A DNA stretch of 64,000 bases from Epiperipatus broadwayi (GCA_028023455.1 JAQFVV010006245.1:5701276-5765275); one strand, 5' to 3'; counted from the first letter of the stretch, positions 11,901 through 23,934 are shown. The notes: generated by a model from the sequence alone, not told the origin. Numbers and translations: made by a program.

Positions 11901-13110
11901 ATTACTTTTGTTTTTCATCAGTAATAGAAACTAAATAATCTATTCGTCAGTAAACTTTTTATCTTCATTTTAAATAATTTATTTTAAAAATATCAATAAT
12001 ATTAATATTAATTCATTTAATTTTTAGTCATTTTATATTTTATTAATATGTATATTATTTTAGTTTTTGAAGAAATTAAGTAGGGGATCAACATAACTGT
12101 CAAAGCTGTCAAGAATCAAATACTCTCTTAAGACATTTATAGATGAAATATTAATTTTTATCGTAGAAAAAAATGTAGATGCAATATTAATTAATTTTAT
12201 GATTTCTTTATTTTCTTTTAATTTTAATAAACTTTACTATTATTATATCGATTAATTTTAATTTGAATGATGTTTGATTACTGACTGTGTCTATCTATCA
12301 ATTGTTTAATAAGTATGAGTCTCATACTCTGAACTGAGCTAGTGTCAGGGGCAGGTAATTTATTTTATGGCAAGATGCTCATCATTGTTAGAGAATATTC
12401 GATCACCTCAAATAAATTTTCTAAGTTCAATAAGTAGCCTATTGGCACCCTCAAGTGACTAATGTTCTTAATGTATGTGGATTTGGTACAATATATAGAT
12501 TAATTAGATTAACAATTCAATTCTGATTTACTGAACACATTTTAATCTAGTTAGTACATAATATTAACCATTAGGGAAAGTTTGTATTTTTATAATATGT
12601 ATGTGGGTGGATGTTTTCTCATGAGCAGCCATTCATAAATAAATATGGCTATTCTAATTCCAGAAGTTAAAAAAATCTAAGAAAGAAAAACAAAAAAATA
12701 AAAGAATTGAAATTAGAGTATCTATGTGTGTAATTAAAGAATAGAAATTCCATGTATCACAATTAAGGCAGAGATGCTAAAGACCCAGAATGATTAGTTT
12801 TTGTGATATAAGTGGCTGAAGACAATAAAATGAGAAAACGAAGATAGAATGAGAGAAAGAATAATTCATATATATTAAAACTTTTTTTTATCATCTCCTC
12901 TTATACAATTTAATGCATTTTTTTTATAATTCATTCTTTATTTTGCTTACAGTTTCAACTGTCCTGCAGACTTCATCAGAACCACAACATTTAAACATAT
13001 AATCATACAATCATTAATTTGTATACATATTTTATATTACTATTCATAATCATATTTAATTCTAATTCCATAGCTTTGCTTTTCTTATTTCCTACCTATA
13101 TTTTCTTATT
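8913..13110. other. AT-rich intronic or intergenic stretch
   Basis: I see no gene, RNA gene or recognisable mobile element. The stretch has several short (TA)n and homopolymer tracts. Open frames here (9174-9446 plus, 9874-10089 minus) are short, Leu/Phe/Cys-rich and lack motifs. The next downstream exon of the SLC4A11-like gene was looked for on the minus strand and not found. Confidence 0.5.
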
Positions 13111-13235
13111 ATCTTCTTCTTTTTATTCTTCTTCCTATTCTTCTTCTTCTTCTTCCTATTCTTCTTCTTCTTCTTTTTCTTCTTCTTATTATTCTCCTTC
13201 TTATTTTTCTTCTTTTCTTCTTCTTCTTATTACTA
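13111..13235. repeat. Interrupted (TTC)n pyrimidine microsatellite
   Basis: About 125 bp of TTC/TCT triplets with TAT and TTT interruptions. It produces a spurious Ser/Tyr-rich frame (13019-13309, plus strand) that should not be taken as a gene. Confidence 0.9.
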
Positions 13236-13995
13236 TTATTTATTTTTACTTTCATTTTATTATTTTTTATTTTATTCTATCTTATCTATCATTCCACATT
13301 TACTTTTAATATATCACTATAACCTTTCCATTTTATTTTTTATATATATTTATTACCTAATATCTTTTATTATTTTATATATTTATTCCTTTATTATTAA
13401 TTCCTGTTTTATGCTTACTCTTATTTCTATTTTTATTTTCCTATTCTCATTTTCTATTTTTATTTTAATAATTATTAATTCATTTAGTTATAAATATTAG
13501 TAATAATTATTAGTGAATTAAGTGAAAATGGTTATAACTTTCTTTCAGCATTCATTCTAGAACCTGCACACAGTGGTGTCCAACTCTGGAACATATGGTC
13601 CTTGGATTGATTCCACTTCTGCATTGAACTTCTTATGATAAAGCCATTTGATTATTTTTATTCTACTATTCATTCAGTTTAATAACAATATCATTTACAA
13701 GAGCAGTTTTCATTAGTAATTCTTAATCAAAAGATAATCAGACATTCTTATGTTTTACGAGTTTCTATTTTACATTTGAGTTTGAGGGTATCCTGCATAC
13801 TTACTGTAACTCTTGTGAGTTAGTAACATGAATAAACAGTACATGTCAAAGGCTGATTACCTTCTGATTAAGAATTATTCATTCAATAATAAAGTAATGA
13901 TAAATCAATAATTTAATAACTAAAAGCAATTTCAATCACAATAATAAACATTAAGTTTAGACCCCAGAAATAGTGCATATTGAATAAAAAAATAC

Positions 13996-14102
13996 CTTTA
14001 ATCTCTTTGAAGATATAGGAGCCTATAAAAGAGAATAATATTACGGATACTGTAAGAGCATAGTCTGATATAATTTCACGTTTCCAAGCATTAAGAAAAG
14101 GG
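13996..14102 (-). CDS. SLC4A11: SLC4A11-like transporter, exon D
   Basis: This 107-bp exon encodes the third base of a codon, then 35 codons, then one base. It starts after the acceptor TTTTTTATACAG and ends at the donor GTATTT. The peptide begins PFLNAWKREIISDYAL and continues with TVSVILFSFIGSYIFKEIK, a hydrophobic membrane segment. It fits the SLC4A11 part in which an Arg-Glu-Ile-x-Ser-Asp motif precedes a transmembrane helix that ends near a Phe-x-Glu-Ile. Joined to exon C, the split codon AG|C restores Ser, giving YNFNRSPFLNAW, a join typical of the family. The downstream exon should begin with two bases of a codon. It was not found between here and position 1. The surrounding open frame (13913-14179) is simply the exon read into both flanking introns. 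Confidence 0.9.
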
Positions 14103-15325
14103 CTGTATAAAAAAAATATATATATAAACAAAATAAAAATATTAATTTCATTGAAACATATATTATTCATTATTAGCAAAATATCAATGCTATTTTTTTT
14201 TGTGTTAAATGTGATTGCATGATTTTGTAAAGGAAGTTTTCTAAATATACTTTTTTAATTGCAGATTCTTTTGTTGCTAGATTTAAAATGAGTAGTCTAA
14301 TGTTGAATACAAATATTTTAGAGCAAAAACAATTGAGCAAAACTTGAATATTAACAAGAAAGTCTAAAACAAAACAAAAAAAAAAATCATGAAAATATAT
14401 TGTTGCTATAATAAAAAATAGGTTAATTGTGAGTTTTCAAGTAAACCAAGATGGCAGCTCATATCTTTGATAAATCTACAGTTTTGGGAGCCCCCAAAAA
14501 TGTTTACAAAAAAAAAATGTCTGTTAGAAAATGCCATATTTAATAATTTCATTTTATTTTTTATTACTGTTATTTTAAAAAAGGAAATCATTGTGGGAAA
14601 ATTAATTACAATATTTACAACTTCTTTTCTTTTTTTGATTAACTTATTAACAAAAAATGAAAAAAAAAATATAAATACAATAAAAATTTCATAACCCACT
14701 TTTTTTATTGTATTAATCATGATAACAATTTAATGACAGTTTATTAGAAGCATTCAAATGCAATATTTTAGAGGAAAATGGTTTTATTTAAAATAGAAAG
14801 CTTTTTTTTATTATTATCTTGATGCAGTTTTTCAAACGATGTGCCATAATAAAGTAACTGACTAATTTTTTTTTTTAAAATCCAAGTAACAGTTCATGAA
14901 TAGTAGCAATTATTTTATTTAAAAAACCTTTCATTTACAGTAAAATTATTTTTATTCTCACTCTTGATAAGAAATTATATTCTGATCTACGCATATTCCA
15001 AATATTTTCTTTAATATATTTATAATGCAAATAATAAGAACTATGAATATGAGAGCCTGTCTCTTGAGGGCGCTCAGCGTATGATTTAATAAAATACTAC
15101 ACATCTTTAGCTTTGCGGTTATTGCATTTTTAGCGCTATATTGATTTACTGTAGCAAGGCAACATGCAAAGTTTTAAAATACTAAATTTGTATTACAATG
15201 CAAATAATCGTATTTTATTCTGTGTTAAACTTTATATACATGAATAAAGTAAGGATCTACTTATATCTACATTTATAAGGATCCATTTATAACTCTCTGG
15301 GGAGATCTTATGTTATTTAACATTC
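14103..15325. other. Intron between exons C and D, 3' part
   Basis: AT-rich, no gene. Two complementary frames around 14406-14720 arise from A/T-rich low-complexity sequence. Confidence 0.6.
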
Positions 15326-15960
15326 TTGCTTTGCAATAGGGGTAGTTCTAGACAGAAAATAGATGCGTTAATAAAAAATAGGGAGTTGGAGAGATGGAAA
15401 ACTAGTATGGAGAGTAAAAAGAGTTTAAATATATATAGAAGTAAACAGAATATTGGGTGTGAGTTCATTTATGATAATAGCAAGGAAAGTACTTTACTGT
15501 TTAAAACTCGAACAGGATCTTTAGCAACAAGAGAATATACACATAAATGGAAAAATATGGGCGATTTAGTCTGCAATTTATGTAAGGAAGGCATAGAAAA
15601 TATTAGGCATCTGTTAATTGGATATAAATGCCTGCAAGCAGCATGGATACAAATAATGAAGTTGTGGGAGAATAAATATAAACAAAGCGATTATACAGAA
15701 AGTGGGTTCTTGGTTTTTATGTTGGATTTGGGAAAAATAAGGGAGATTTAGATATAAAGGTCATGGAGTTGACAAAGATTATGTTATGAAAATGGGATGG
15801 AGCAGGATAGAGAAGAATACAGGGAAAACTTAGGGTGAAGAATGGAAAGAGAAGGTAAAGTGACTAACAGGTTTTTTTGGACATAGTAACTAAGAGATTT
15901 TTGATTTCGAAAAAGGAGAACCCACAGTACATCACATCACATATCCGACATAAAATAAAA
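15326..15960 (+). mobile_element. LINE fragment: C-terminus of a non-LTR reverse transcriptase plus 3' tail
   Basis: A 141-codon open frame (15326-15751) carries the C-terminal zinc-binding region found after the reverse transcriptase of many non-LTR elements. The typical lead-in is visible (LLFKTRTGSLATREYTHKW), then CNLC, a spacer and RHLLIGYKC. The expected second-half Cys (four residues after His) is Tyr here, with a Cys two residues later, so the knuckle is probably damaged. The polymerase domain is absent, so the copy is 5'-truncated. Beyond the stop the 3' region ends in a GGAGAACCCACAGTACATC motif followed by CATCACATCACAT. That tail also appears inside the hAT MITE at 55.7 kb. Sense strand is plus, opposite to the host gene. 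Confidence 0.7.
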
Positions 15961-16480
15961 AACAACAACTAATTTGCTTGCATATCAGCTGTGAACATAA
16001 GCTACATTTATTTTTTTTTTAAAAAAGGAGTACATAGCCAAAAATTCTATAAAGTGTAAGAAAATTGATCTAAATTATTCACAAAAAAAAATTGTGCCTA
16101 AACTGATATATTATTATTTAACTTTTTTATTTTATTTAGTTACTTAATTTTTTAATAAATACATATTATTTACTTGTAAATTGAATACAAAAAAAATGTG
16201 AATTACAACAACAATATTTTTATCTTATAATTAAGGAACTAATACTTTAAGAGTTTTTTTTTTCATGTATATATATTTCAGAATTCTTTGGTAAGATTTT
16301 AAGCTTTTATCTTTCTTACTTTACTAATGAGAGCATTCCTAAGGCAAAAATATACGTTCAAAGAAAATAATGTAAGGAAAGTGTTATTAAACTTGAGTAA
16401 ATTGTTTAGTACATACACATTGTTTGTCTCATAGATTTCTATATGTAGCACAATCTACATTAGCTGGCTGGGAATCACAT

Positions 16481-16576
16481 TAAATGCAGTTACACATGAT
16501 ATAATTAAAGGAGATTTGAGCCCAGACTTTCAAGCTCCCTACAGTCTGAGTTCAAAACCCCTTTAACTGCATTTAG
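16481..16576. repeat. Palindromic repeat of about 95 bp
   Basis: Inverted arms begin AAATGCAGTTA and end TAACTGCATTT, with AGTCTGAGTTCAAAACCCC on the right arm pairing to the left. The right arm shares AGTCTGAGTTCAAA with the dispersed repeat at 44.1 and 44.6 kb. This B-box-like motif suggests a tRNA-related origin, which is inference. Confidence 0.65.
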
Positions 16577-16586
16577 GTTAAGTATA

Positions 16587-16930
16587 TATATTATAAAATC
16601 ATCAAAACATCACATGTTCATCATTTCACATGTTTACACATCGCTGTTAATAAGATTAACAAACTTTCCATACAGTTGTGCCATCAAGTGTAAGCCTTTG
16701 TAGTCAATAGATACAAGAATGTTTGTGCATAAAATCCCTATCTAAAGCCTACTCATCCAACATCCCAGACCAATGAGAGCATTGATTTTGATAGCACTGC
16801 ACTTAGATTAATCCTAAGGTCTAAATGCAATATTCTCAAATCCAAGATTCCTCACTGATGAAAGCCACAAATTAGAAACTAGTCTGGGAATATTGGATGA
16901 GTAGGCACTAGATAGGAATTTTATATACAA
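16587..16930. repeat. Fold-back repeat, family with 19601-19860
   Basis: Starts TATAAAATCATCAAAACATC. It contains 40-bp inverted arms at 16731-16770 and 16882-16922 (CCTACTCATCCAA against TTGGATGAGTAGG). The first half aligns with 19601-19770, sharing AAAACATCAC, GTAAGCC/GCAAGCC and CCTACTCATCCAA. Non-coding and probably a non-autonomous element. Its superfamily is not determined. Confidence 0.6.
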
Positions 16931-18175
16931 ACCTTTAGTACTCTTATGCATATTATACTTGTATTTCAATATTACATGATATAATTATAAAAAATATTTT
17001 TACTATATAGATGTATCTAATTGATGTAATATTTTACATGTAACAATTTTAAATACTAGGTGGGCTTATTTAATTACAATCACAAACAGATTTTAAAAAA
17101 GGTAATATAATGTGTTCAAAGAAAGGTTGTCAGTTTTGGCATATGAGGCAAACCTTAAAAACTGCATTTTAAAAGAATGGAAAAGACTATTAGTACTGAT
17201 TTAAAATAGTCTACTAAACAAAGAAAAAAATGTAAAAGGAAAAAATATATGTTAAATAAATAGAAATATATATTTATTATAAAAAAAACAATCCCCATAA
17301 AAACAACAAAACAAAAAATGCAAATAATGAATCAAAATAAATAAAAAATTTATAGGGGGAAAAAATTATATAACATATTAAATGATTTTTCAGGTTTTTT
17401 TTTTTTTTTATGGCAAATAACTTGATAACATCTCTATAAGTTATTGTTTTAGGTATAATATTTTTTATAAAAAATTATTGCTAGATCACTTAATTGATTT
17501 TGGGGCATTGTTTTAATATATAATTTATTAAAATTTTCAGTTTACATTTTTGTCATTGTCTACAAGAATTATTCAGAAAAATTTTAAATATGAATGAAAA
17601 TTATTTTAATGAATTAACATTTTTTAATAAAAAAGAAAAACGATTATTTTTTAAATTAATAAAATGCCTCACAACTTTTTTTTAAAATTTTATTTAAATA
17701 TTTTTATATTATTAATTGAATAAAATATTAGGTCTCATTTGATGTTTATTTCAATTTGGTACCTTATTTATAGCACCTGCCTGAGTATTATGCAAAGCTA
17801 GATGGCTAAACATGTGCATATGATTAGATATAAAGATAAATAGTAAAGAACTCAATAATTATATATCCTAAACAAAAAAATAAATAAAAATAAACAACTA
17901 TAAGCATATCAACATAGGTAGAATTATAAACATAGTAACAACTAATGTACAAATAATTAATACAAAAAATAAATGAAGATTAAATTAATATAAATAAGCA
18001 ACTATACATAAATTTAAATGTCATTAGATATACAGATAAATAGATTAACAAACAGGTAATTAGTATTATAGGAGCTGTAAATTATAATAAATATTTAAAT
18101 AATATATATATAAATGAATAATTTTAAAAAGTCTATAATAGTTTTTAGAAAGTGAATTGAAATGAAAAATTCTAC
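16931..18175. other. Intron sequence between exons C and D, 5' part
   Basis: AT-rich with poly-A and poly-T runs. No feature recognised. Confidence 0.55.
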
Positions 18176-18359
18176 CTTCTATTAAAATTGTATAAGTAAA
18201 GACCAAGCCAAAGTGTGCCAAACATGAGGAGTAGACAAAGAAGACTGTTTTCTCTGGAGCAATGATGACTAGTTTCTGCCATGATATCAGTCGGAGTTGA
18301 ACTGTTAGAAGAAGTGTTACTTAGTGAGCAACCAAGGGAATAATAATTTTTTTTGAAGT
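18176..18359 (-). CDS. SLC4A11: SLC4A11-like transporter, exon C
   Basis: This 184-bp exon encodes two bases, 60 codons and two bases. The acceptor is strong (TTTTCTCATTTTTAG) and the donor is GTAGAA. The first half, starting FKKNYYSLGCSLSNTSSNSS, is a hydrophilic Ser/Thr/Asn-rich loop with N-glycosylation sequons (NTS, NSS), which suggests an extracellular loop. The second half, ENSLLCLLLMFGTLWLGLYL, is a membrane helix followed by YNFNR. In SLC4A11 a variable glycosylated loop precedes a helix with the same Leu-x-Gly-Thr-x-Trp-Leu-Gly pattern, so both order and motif fit. The first two bases complete GAC (Asp) with exon B, and the last two complete AGC (Ser) with exon D. The join is in frame on both sides with no stop. 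Confidence 0.92.
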
Positions 18360-19460
18360 CTAAAAATGAGAAAATGAAACAATTTTTTTATATTAAAAAG
18401 TATACTTTTTATATAATTATCTATATTTATTAATTTATTTTCTTTACTGTAGGTTGAATGGGACATGAATTCTTGGTATGTTAGAAAAGGGAAAAGTGTT
18501 ATTAGCTTTATTTTTAAATTGAAATAAAATATAGGATCAGGTATGAACTTGTTACAGATGAATTTAATCACCAGGGTGGGACATAAGATTTTATATTCTT
18601 ACACCTTAAATGCCGACCCTTGTTCAGTTACACTGTTATTTGTTGTTTGCTTGTTGATACTAATTACTTCAACATTTATTTATTGTTGTTGTTGTTTTCA
18701 GTATGTATGATTAATAATTTCTAGCATGAATTGTCTTTCCTATCACTAAAGAAACAAATCACAATAGAAAGGGGGATCCCATACCATCACCGCATTGCTA
18801 AGATGAATTAATCAATAAACTTATTGGAGACGATCAATTATGGTTTTAATAAAGTCTAAATTAGCAAGAAAGTGTAAATCTAATAAGTTTTAATTATTTT
18901 TTTTTGTTAGTATTGATATTGAACGATTACTTTTTGAGGAGAAAAGAGGGATTGAATTAATAAATATTAACCTAATAATCAAAGAATATACATAGATATC
19001 TAAACAATTTATTTACTTTTATTATAACTTCTCATTACCTAAATTATATTAATTGTGAAGAAATTTGTTAAATATATGATTTCAAATTAAAGACTGTTGT
19101 TTTGTGTTTTTCTTATTCATTTATCAATTTATCACATGCTCGCAAATAAAATAGTAATATTATTATTCCCTGAAATATAATATGGTGTGTATTCTTCATA
19201 AGCTCAAATTCTGGAATAAATGGAAGTTAAAGATGGAGAAAAATGATAAGGATTCAGGTAGATTTTGGGTGTATGTTCGTGTGCTAATATGTCATCTCTT
19301 AGGAGTGAGATCGGAGTGGATATGTATCTATAAATTTAGAAATTCTAGATACACTTTCTCACACACTCCAATGACCTATCAAGACTACTGCTATGCAAGA
19401 CCAAGACCAATTCCATTATACTATGGATAAGAGGTAAAACTATTTCTAACTATGAGAACA
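18360..19460. other. Intron between exons B and C, first part
   Basis: AT-rich. An 82-codon plus-strand frame at 19182-19430 ends in a Tyr/Pro/Arg-rich stretch (HTPMTYQDYCYARPRPIPLY). I cannot assign it, and it could be a repeat remnant. No other feature. Confidence 0.45.
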
Positions 19461-19472
19461 CACACACACACA

Positions 19473-19551
<79 letters not shown>
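19461..19551. repeat. (CA)n(TA)n compound microsatellite
   Basis: About 60 bp of CA dinucleotides with small interruptions pass directly into about 28 bp of TA. Confidence 0.95.
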
Positions 19552-19553
<2 letters not shown>

Positions 19554-19600
19554 CAACAAGTTTCTAGACAGAGTATTTGATATCATTTAAGTAAAAAAAT

Positions 19601-20165
19601 ATAAAACCATTAAAACATCACATAATCCTCATTTCCTATGCTTGCACAAACTGTTAAAACAGTAGTAAACTCTCCATATAGTAGTGATACTCAGTGCAAG
19701 CCTTAATGACCAATGGATGCCAAAAGATTTGTACATAAAATCTATATCCAGTGCCTACTCATCCAATATTCCCAGATTAATTTTTAGCTTATGGCTTTCA
19801 TCAATGAGAAGCTTTGGCTCTGAGAGCACTGTGAGTAGATTTTAGGATCCAATGCCACTATTTGCCATTTTAGTTAAGCACAAAGCTATGAGCCCAAACC
19901 AAAAACACAATAATGTTTTCATTCCAAGCTCATTAGCTTGCATAGACATATATAACTGAATTCAGTTCATTATCTATACATTTTAGATTGTTAGTTTATC
20001 ATTCTATGGCAGGATTGGTATAAAACCACTAAAACATCACTTTATTGCAAAAATGTATAGATACTGAATTGGGTTCAGGTCTAAATGACTTTACGAGCTA
20101 ATGAGCTTATATTGAAAACATTATTGTGTTTTCATCTTGGTTTGCAGCTTTATAGCTAAGTAAAA
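19601..20165. repeat. Fold-back repeat: shared left part plus a palindrome with arms of about 115 bp
   Basis: The left part (19601-19860) belongs to the same family as 16587-16930. The right part is a long inverted repeat, with arms at about 19872-19985 and 20045-20160. Pairing stretches include CACAATAATGTTTTCA with TGAAAACATTATTGTG and AAGCTCATTAGCT with AGCTAATGAGCTT. The motif AAAACCACTAAAACATCAC in the loop (20022 onward) repeats the start of the left part (19604 onward), so the structure looks like two nested or adjoining copies of one element. Confidence 0.65.
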
Positions 20166-20229
20166 GATAAAATATGGCTGCTAGAGGACTATCATTTCAA
20201 TTGATGAAATAATAAATACATTTAAAAAA

Positions 20230-20707
20230 GGCAACAGCCCTGCTATTCGTGCAGCAACATACAGCCTTTATGCCTACTGGTGTACCAGATGCACTTGTGC
20301 ACTTGCCAATGACCCTTGATGCCACCCAGCAACATATTCAATAAAACTAGAACTGTTCAGAAAAAGAGACAGCATCCTAGCTCAACCAGATGTATTTGCA
20401 GCCACATGGTCACACTTGAAACAAAGATCCAGTCTATGAAATATAAAGGCCAATAAGATAGATGATGACATTTACAACATCAGCATTTTTTCCAACTTCA
20501 AAAAGATGCAAGCACAAACTGAACTAAATAGAAAACCAAATTTAAAAACAAGAAGAAGAAAAAAGTATGCAGAAAAGATAAAGACTTATATACTGAAAGT
20601 TGTAATTTGTTTTTCATTTGTGACAAATCAATATATTACTAGATGTGACTCTGAAACTTTTTAGACTCAATAAAGTTTTGCTTTGAAACATCATCATCAT
20701 CATCATC

Positions 20708-20739
<32 letters not shown>
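20230..20739 (+). mobile_element. LINE 3' fragment (same family as the 54-kb LINE) with (ATC)n(AAT)n tail
   Basis: The frame 20230-20439 encodes the last roughly 70 residues of the same reverse-transcriptase protein as the element at 54.2 kb. Shared motifs are LYAYWCTRC here against LYALWCTRC there, HPAT, and ATWSHLKQ against TTWSLLRQ. One internal TGA (20317-20319) replaces the Arg codon expected from the sister copy, a probable CpG decay. The 3' UTR ends CAATAAAGTTTTGCTTTGAAAC, close to CAATAAAGTTTACTATTGTTG at the other copy. It then passes into (ATC)n and (ATA)n. The copy is truncated at its 5' end. The poly-His/poly-Asn frame at 20683 is an artefact of this tail. Confidence 0.8.
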
Positions 20740-21146
20740 TCATCTGAAGTGCATCCAAATTTTGTTACTGTTCTTAAAATTGTATTAACAGTAGCATCTG
20801 CAGAAAGATCTTTTTTAAGATTAAAGATAATCAAAAATTATTTAAAAGTAAAGAAAATAATCTAGATTAAGTCAAAAACGATTCTTTTCATTAAAATTTT
20901 TATCTATTGAATCAGAATTTTCCAAAAAATTAAATTATGATGATATTGATGGATTCAAAATAAAACATTTAAGAAAATAAAATATAATTTTACGTATTTT
21001 GTTTTATTTTCTCAAATACTGATTCAATAAAACTGCAAAAATCCTTGTGTATAATTTGTAACAAATAATTAATTATACATATCTACAAATATTTATACAT
21101 ATTTTTAATATCTAAGTGTTTTTAATCATATATAAAAGAGGCCCTG
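20740..21146 (+). mobile_element. hAT transposase C-terminal remnant with possible 3' terminus
   Basis: Directly after the LINE tail, a plus-strand frame reads HPNFVTVLKIVLTVASAERS then FLRLKIIKNYL. This is the hAT C-terminal dimerisation region: the conserved SAERSFSxLKxIKxYLR motif of hAT transposases. After about 40 residues the frame breaks up, and residual similarity such as a Glu-Phe-Ser-Lys-Lys-Leu stretch continues in other frames. The sequence GAGGCCCTG ending at 21146 resembles a hAT terminal inverted repeat and may be the 3' end, but no matching 5' end is present. The remnant encodes no active enzyme. Confidence 0.75.
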
Positions 21147-22397
21147 CTTAAAAGCATTTCACCAGAGCCCGCATTTTCTCAATCCAGCTTTGATTCTTAG
21201 CCATACACCATTGTAGCAATTTCTATATATAGTTTGTTTACTTCTTATTTAGTTCGGTAAAACTAAGATTCTCAGACACTAAGGTAGAGTACTCAGTTTA
21301 ATAAATTAATGATAAGACAAAATCAATTAACAGCACATACATTTTTACTACTGTTATAAAGAAAATTCCCCAAAATATAACTACAGCGTTTAAGTAATAA
21401 TATTAACAATAATTTTGAGAATTAGACAAGATCAATTAATCATGACAGAGTTTTTTTTCAAAGATGAAATATTTTAAAATCTCTTAAAATAATACTTTAG
21501 AAAATACACTCACAAAATATATTATATATATACAAATTGAAAGTTAAAAAAGATTTAAAAAGTAACAGTTAATGAATTAATTTTCTTTTAAAACGAATTC
21601 TTAAGTAGATATAGAATTTACATAACAAGGAAAACATCAAAATTATTACCTAACTAAGGAAAGTTAAACATTACTCATTTAAATACCAAGATTGAATTGG
21701 TAGTTGCGGCAACACACGTCGAAAGCGCTCAGCTTTTAATTATTTATTTATTGATTTGTAAGAGTACTTGATATAACGTCTCCTGCCAGCATCTCAACAC
21801 TTGTAATTTTGTTATAATGTTTGTAAGATAAGTTTAATTATTTACACTGAAATCTTCCATTAACACAGCCGATAACTCTAGATTTTCCTCCTTTTTAGCA
21901 TTCAATCTATAGATTTTTAAAATTATGTGCTAATTTGACTTTGATAATTTTTCTTAGCAGAAGCATGGTAATTGTGGTAGCTATCCTTTCAAAAGTCCAT
22001 AAACAACTGGTCCAAAATATTTTCTAATGTTTTAGTCACTTATAACAATGATATTTGTGGCTAATATATACAAAGTGGAGGACAACTTATTTTAGTTGTC
22101 CTCTAGCAACAGCTGAAAGATGCACTATTAACAGTGCAAATTTGAATTTTTAACTGACACTGAATGTATCATGATTGTAACTCAAACTAAACTCAAGTAA
22201 TCAACGCAACTTCATCTTTTTCTGTTTTTTATATAGTCTATATTTTTGAAAATATATTTGTTTTTGTTTTTTTAAATACTTATATCTTTTTGTTGTTCAA
22301 AATTTTTAATAGGTTCATTTATTAAATATCTACCACATGACTAACTTAATCTTTATACAAAACTGCGTTCATATCCCCCCTTCCTCCTCTTATGTAT
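21147..22397. other. AT-rich intronic stretch with a short perfect hairpin
   Basis: No gene. A perfect inverted repeat, GAGGACAAC...GTTGTCCTC, lies at about 22078-22104 with a loop of about 8 bases. Confidence 0.55.
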
Positions 22398-22796
22398 TAA
22401 ATGGATTATGTCCTGTACATGTGGGGTTCAGATTGACCTTAGGTCAACATGGGTGTGACAAGAATCTCGGCCTCAGGGTGGCCTTTGAGCATTCCATCAT
22501 CAGATTTTCAATTGGATGGACGGTTGAAGAGTTGGAGTATGGAGTAGATTGAAGCCTGTCCATTAAACTATGAGGATTGTCTATCTTAATATATATCTGA
22601 GCACTTATACTATATATGTGTGTAAAGATGATAGTCTGGACCAACTGATGATTGCTGGTTTAGCATGAAATACGTATATTGGTGATTATTTATCTTTTCA
22701 GCATATATTTGTTTAGGTGTATCAGTGTTATTAGATAGAGTGGAGAGTGGTGGGTGGTGTGAAAGTCTGTGCTCATATACCCTATATTAATTAAAT
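22398..22796 (+). repeat. Dispersed repeat R1, copy 1
   Basis: About 400 bp homologous to both arms of the palindrome at 43567-44583 and to 63478-63700. Shared blocks include GGACCAACTGATGATTGCTG, GTTTAGCATGAAATAC, TTGGTGATTATTTATC and a terminal GAGAGTGGTGGGT...GTGTGAAAGTCTG. The 63-kb copy is its closest relative (both have a GTGCTCATATACC-like end). No protein-coding potential, and the superfamily is unknown. The two opposed open frames at 22337-22644 lie inside it and are not genes. Confidence 0.8.
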
Positions 22797-22950
22797 TAGA
22801 AAAGTTTACCAAAAAATATTTCAATAATCTCTAAACAACAACTTCTAAGCAAACAGTTTCGCAGTCTTTTACTTTTTGTCTTTAAAAAAATATTTAAATA
22901 ATATAAAACTTATTTTTTAAAGTTTCACTAAAAAACTTAAGACAACTTAC

Positions 22951-23024
22951 CTTCGTCAACTTGAGAGAAAGCATCCAGTGAAAAAGCAATTGTTATAAAT
23001 AAAGCAAACACTTCTTCAGATGAT
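22951..23024 (-). CDS. SLC4A11: SLC4A11-like transporter, exon B
   Basis: This 74-bp exon runs from the acceptor TTTCTATTTTTACAG to the donor GTAAGT. It completes Arg (AG|A) with exon A and then encodes SSEEVFALFITIAFSLDAF followed by SQVDE plus one base. The Arg-Ser-x-Glu-Glu-x-x-Ala-Leu-Phe-Ile-x-Ile-x-Phe-x-Leu-Asp-Ala pattern is the SLC4 signature next to the helix that follows the GLW motif. It agrees best with SLC4A11, where Arg-Ser-Thr-Glu-Glu replaces the Arg-Phe-Thr-Glu-Glu common in bicarbonate transporters of the family. The exon lies 15.5 kb downstream of exon A and 4.6 kb upstream of exon C. It is too short to be seen as an ordinary ORF. Confidence 0.93.
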
Positions 23025-23934
23025 CTGTAAAAATAGAAATATAATTTTTAATTATATAAAATTAAAAGTCTTTTCTACACCATCATATATTAGTTTAATA
23101 ATTGGGCATAAAAACTATTTAGCTAAAATTGGTTTGAGAAAAAATGTATGCTAATAAATAATAAAGCATATTTGCTATTTACACAAACTATATAAAAATG
23201 AAGATAAAATAGAAAGATAATTATTTATGAAACTATTATTCAACTGTCAATAAAAAGGAAGAAAAATATTTATTCTCTTAATAGATGAAAAAAAAATCAT
23301 GTTTACAATAATTTATTTAAATTGAATATTATTGTTAGGTGAAATTAGATTGATTCATTTCTTTAGACTAAGCTAAAAATCTGTTTTGACTTTTGTGCTG
23401 TTCAAAGGTATCTTACTCTTCTTACACCATCAATATTTTAATAAATTAGATCAAAAGAAGACAATTTTAATCATTTGTTTATGCTTCAAGTAAGACTTGA
23501 GTTCTAATTTAATTAGTAACTATTTGTTTTCCTTGATAACTCTGATATCTCAAAAGTCTTCACCAGATTATTACTGTTCATATGTGATCAATACTGGACC
23601 TATCATTTTTTTCCAGTGTCTAATGTTCACATTCACAGAGAATCACGGACAATACCTTGGCTTAAACAATTCTGGTAATCAATTTTAAAAAAAATATGTT
23701 CCTATATTTAAAGATATTTTCCAGATTTGTTGATGAATGATCCAAAAAAAAAAAAAAATGAAACAGTCAATCACTTCTATATCTTTATTATCCAGATAAG
23801 TTTTCTCTTCTTCATATCCAATTATAATCTAATTTTTAAACTCTTGTATCATTATATAATCAGTATACAAACAGAATAAGTATAATGATAATAAACAGTC
23901 ATATGTAATATCTTTGCTAATATGAATCCAGTAT
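23025..23934. other. Start of the region downstream of exon A in the 15.5-kb intron (acceptor side)
   Basis: AT-rich intron sequence. No element recognised. A 63-codon frame at 23497-23688 is unsupported. Confidence 0.5.

Noticed and set aside
13019-13309. Ser/Tyr-rich plus-strand frame
   Set aside because: Produced by a TTC/TAT microsatellite.
19182-19430. 82-codon plus-strand frame as a possible gene
   Set aside because: Only its last third has unusual composition. No splice context or family motif supports it.
20683-20865. Frame starting with poly-His/poly-Asn
   Set aside because: It joins the (ATC)n(AAT)n tail of a LINE to a hAT transposase remnant. The two halves have separate origins.
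22337-22644. Two opposed frames of 66-71 codons
   Set aside because: They lie in the dispersed repeat R1, and the frame is not kept in the other copies.
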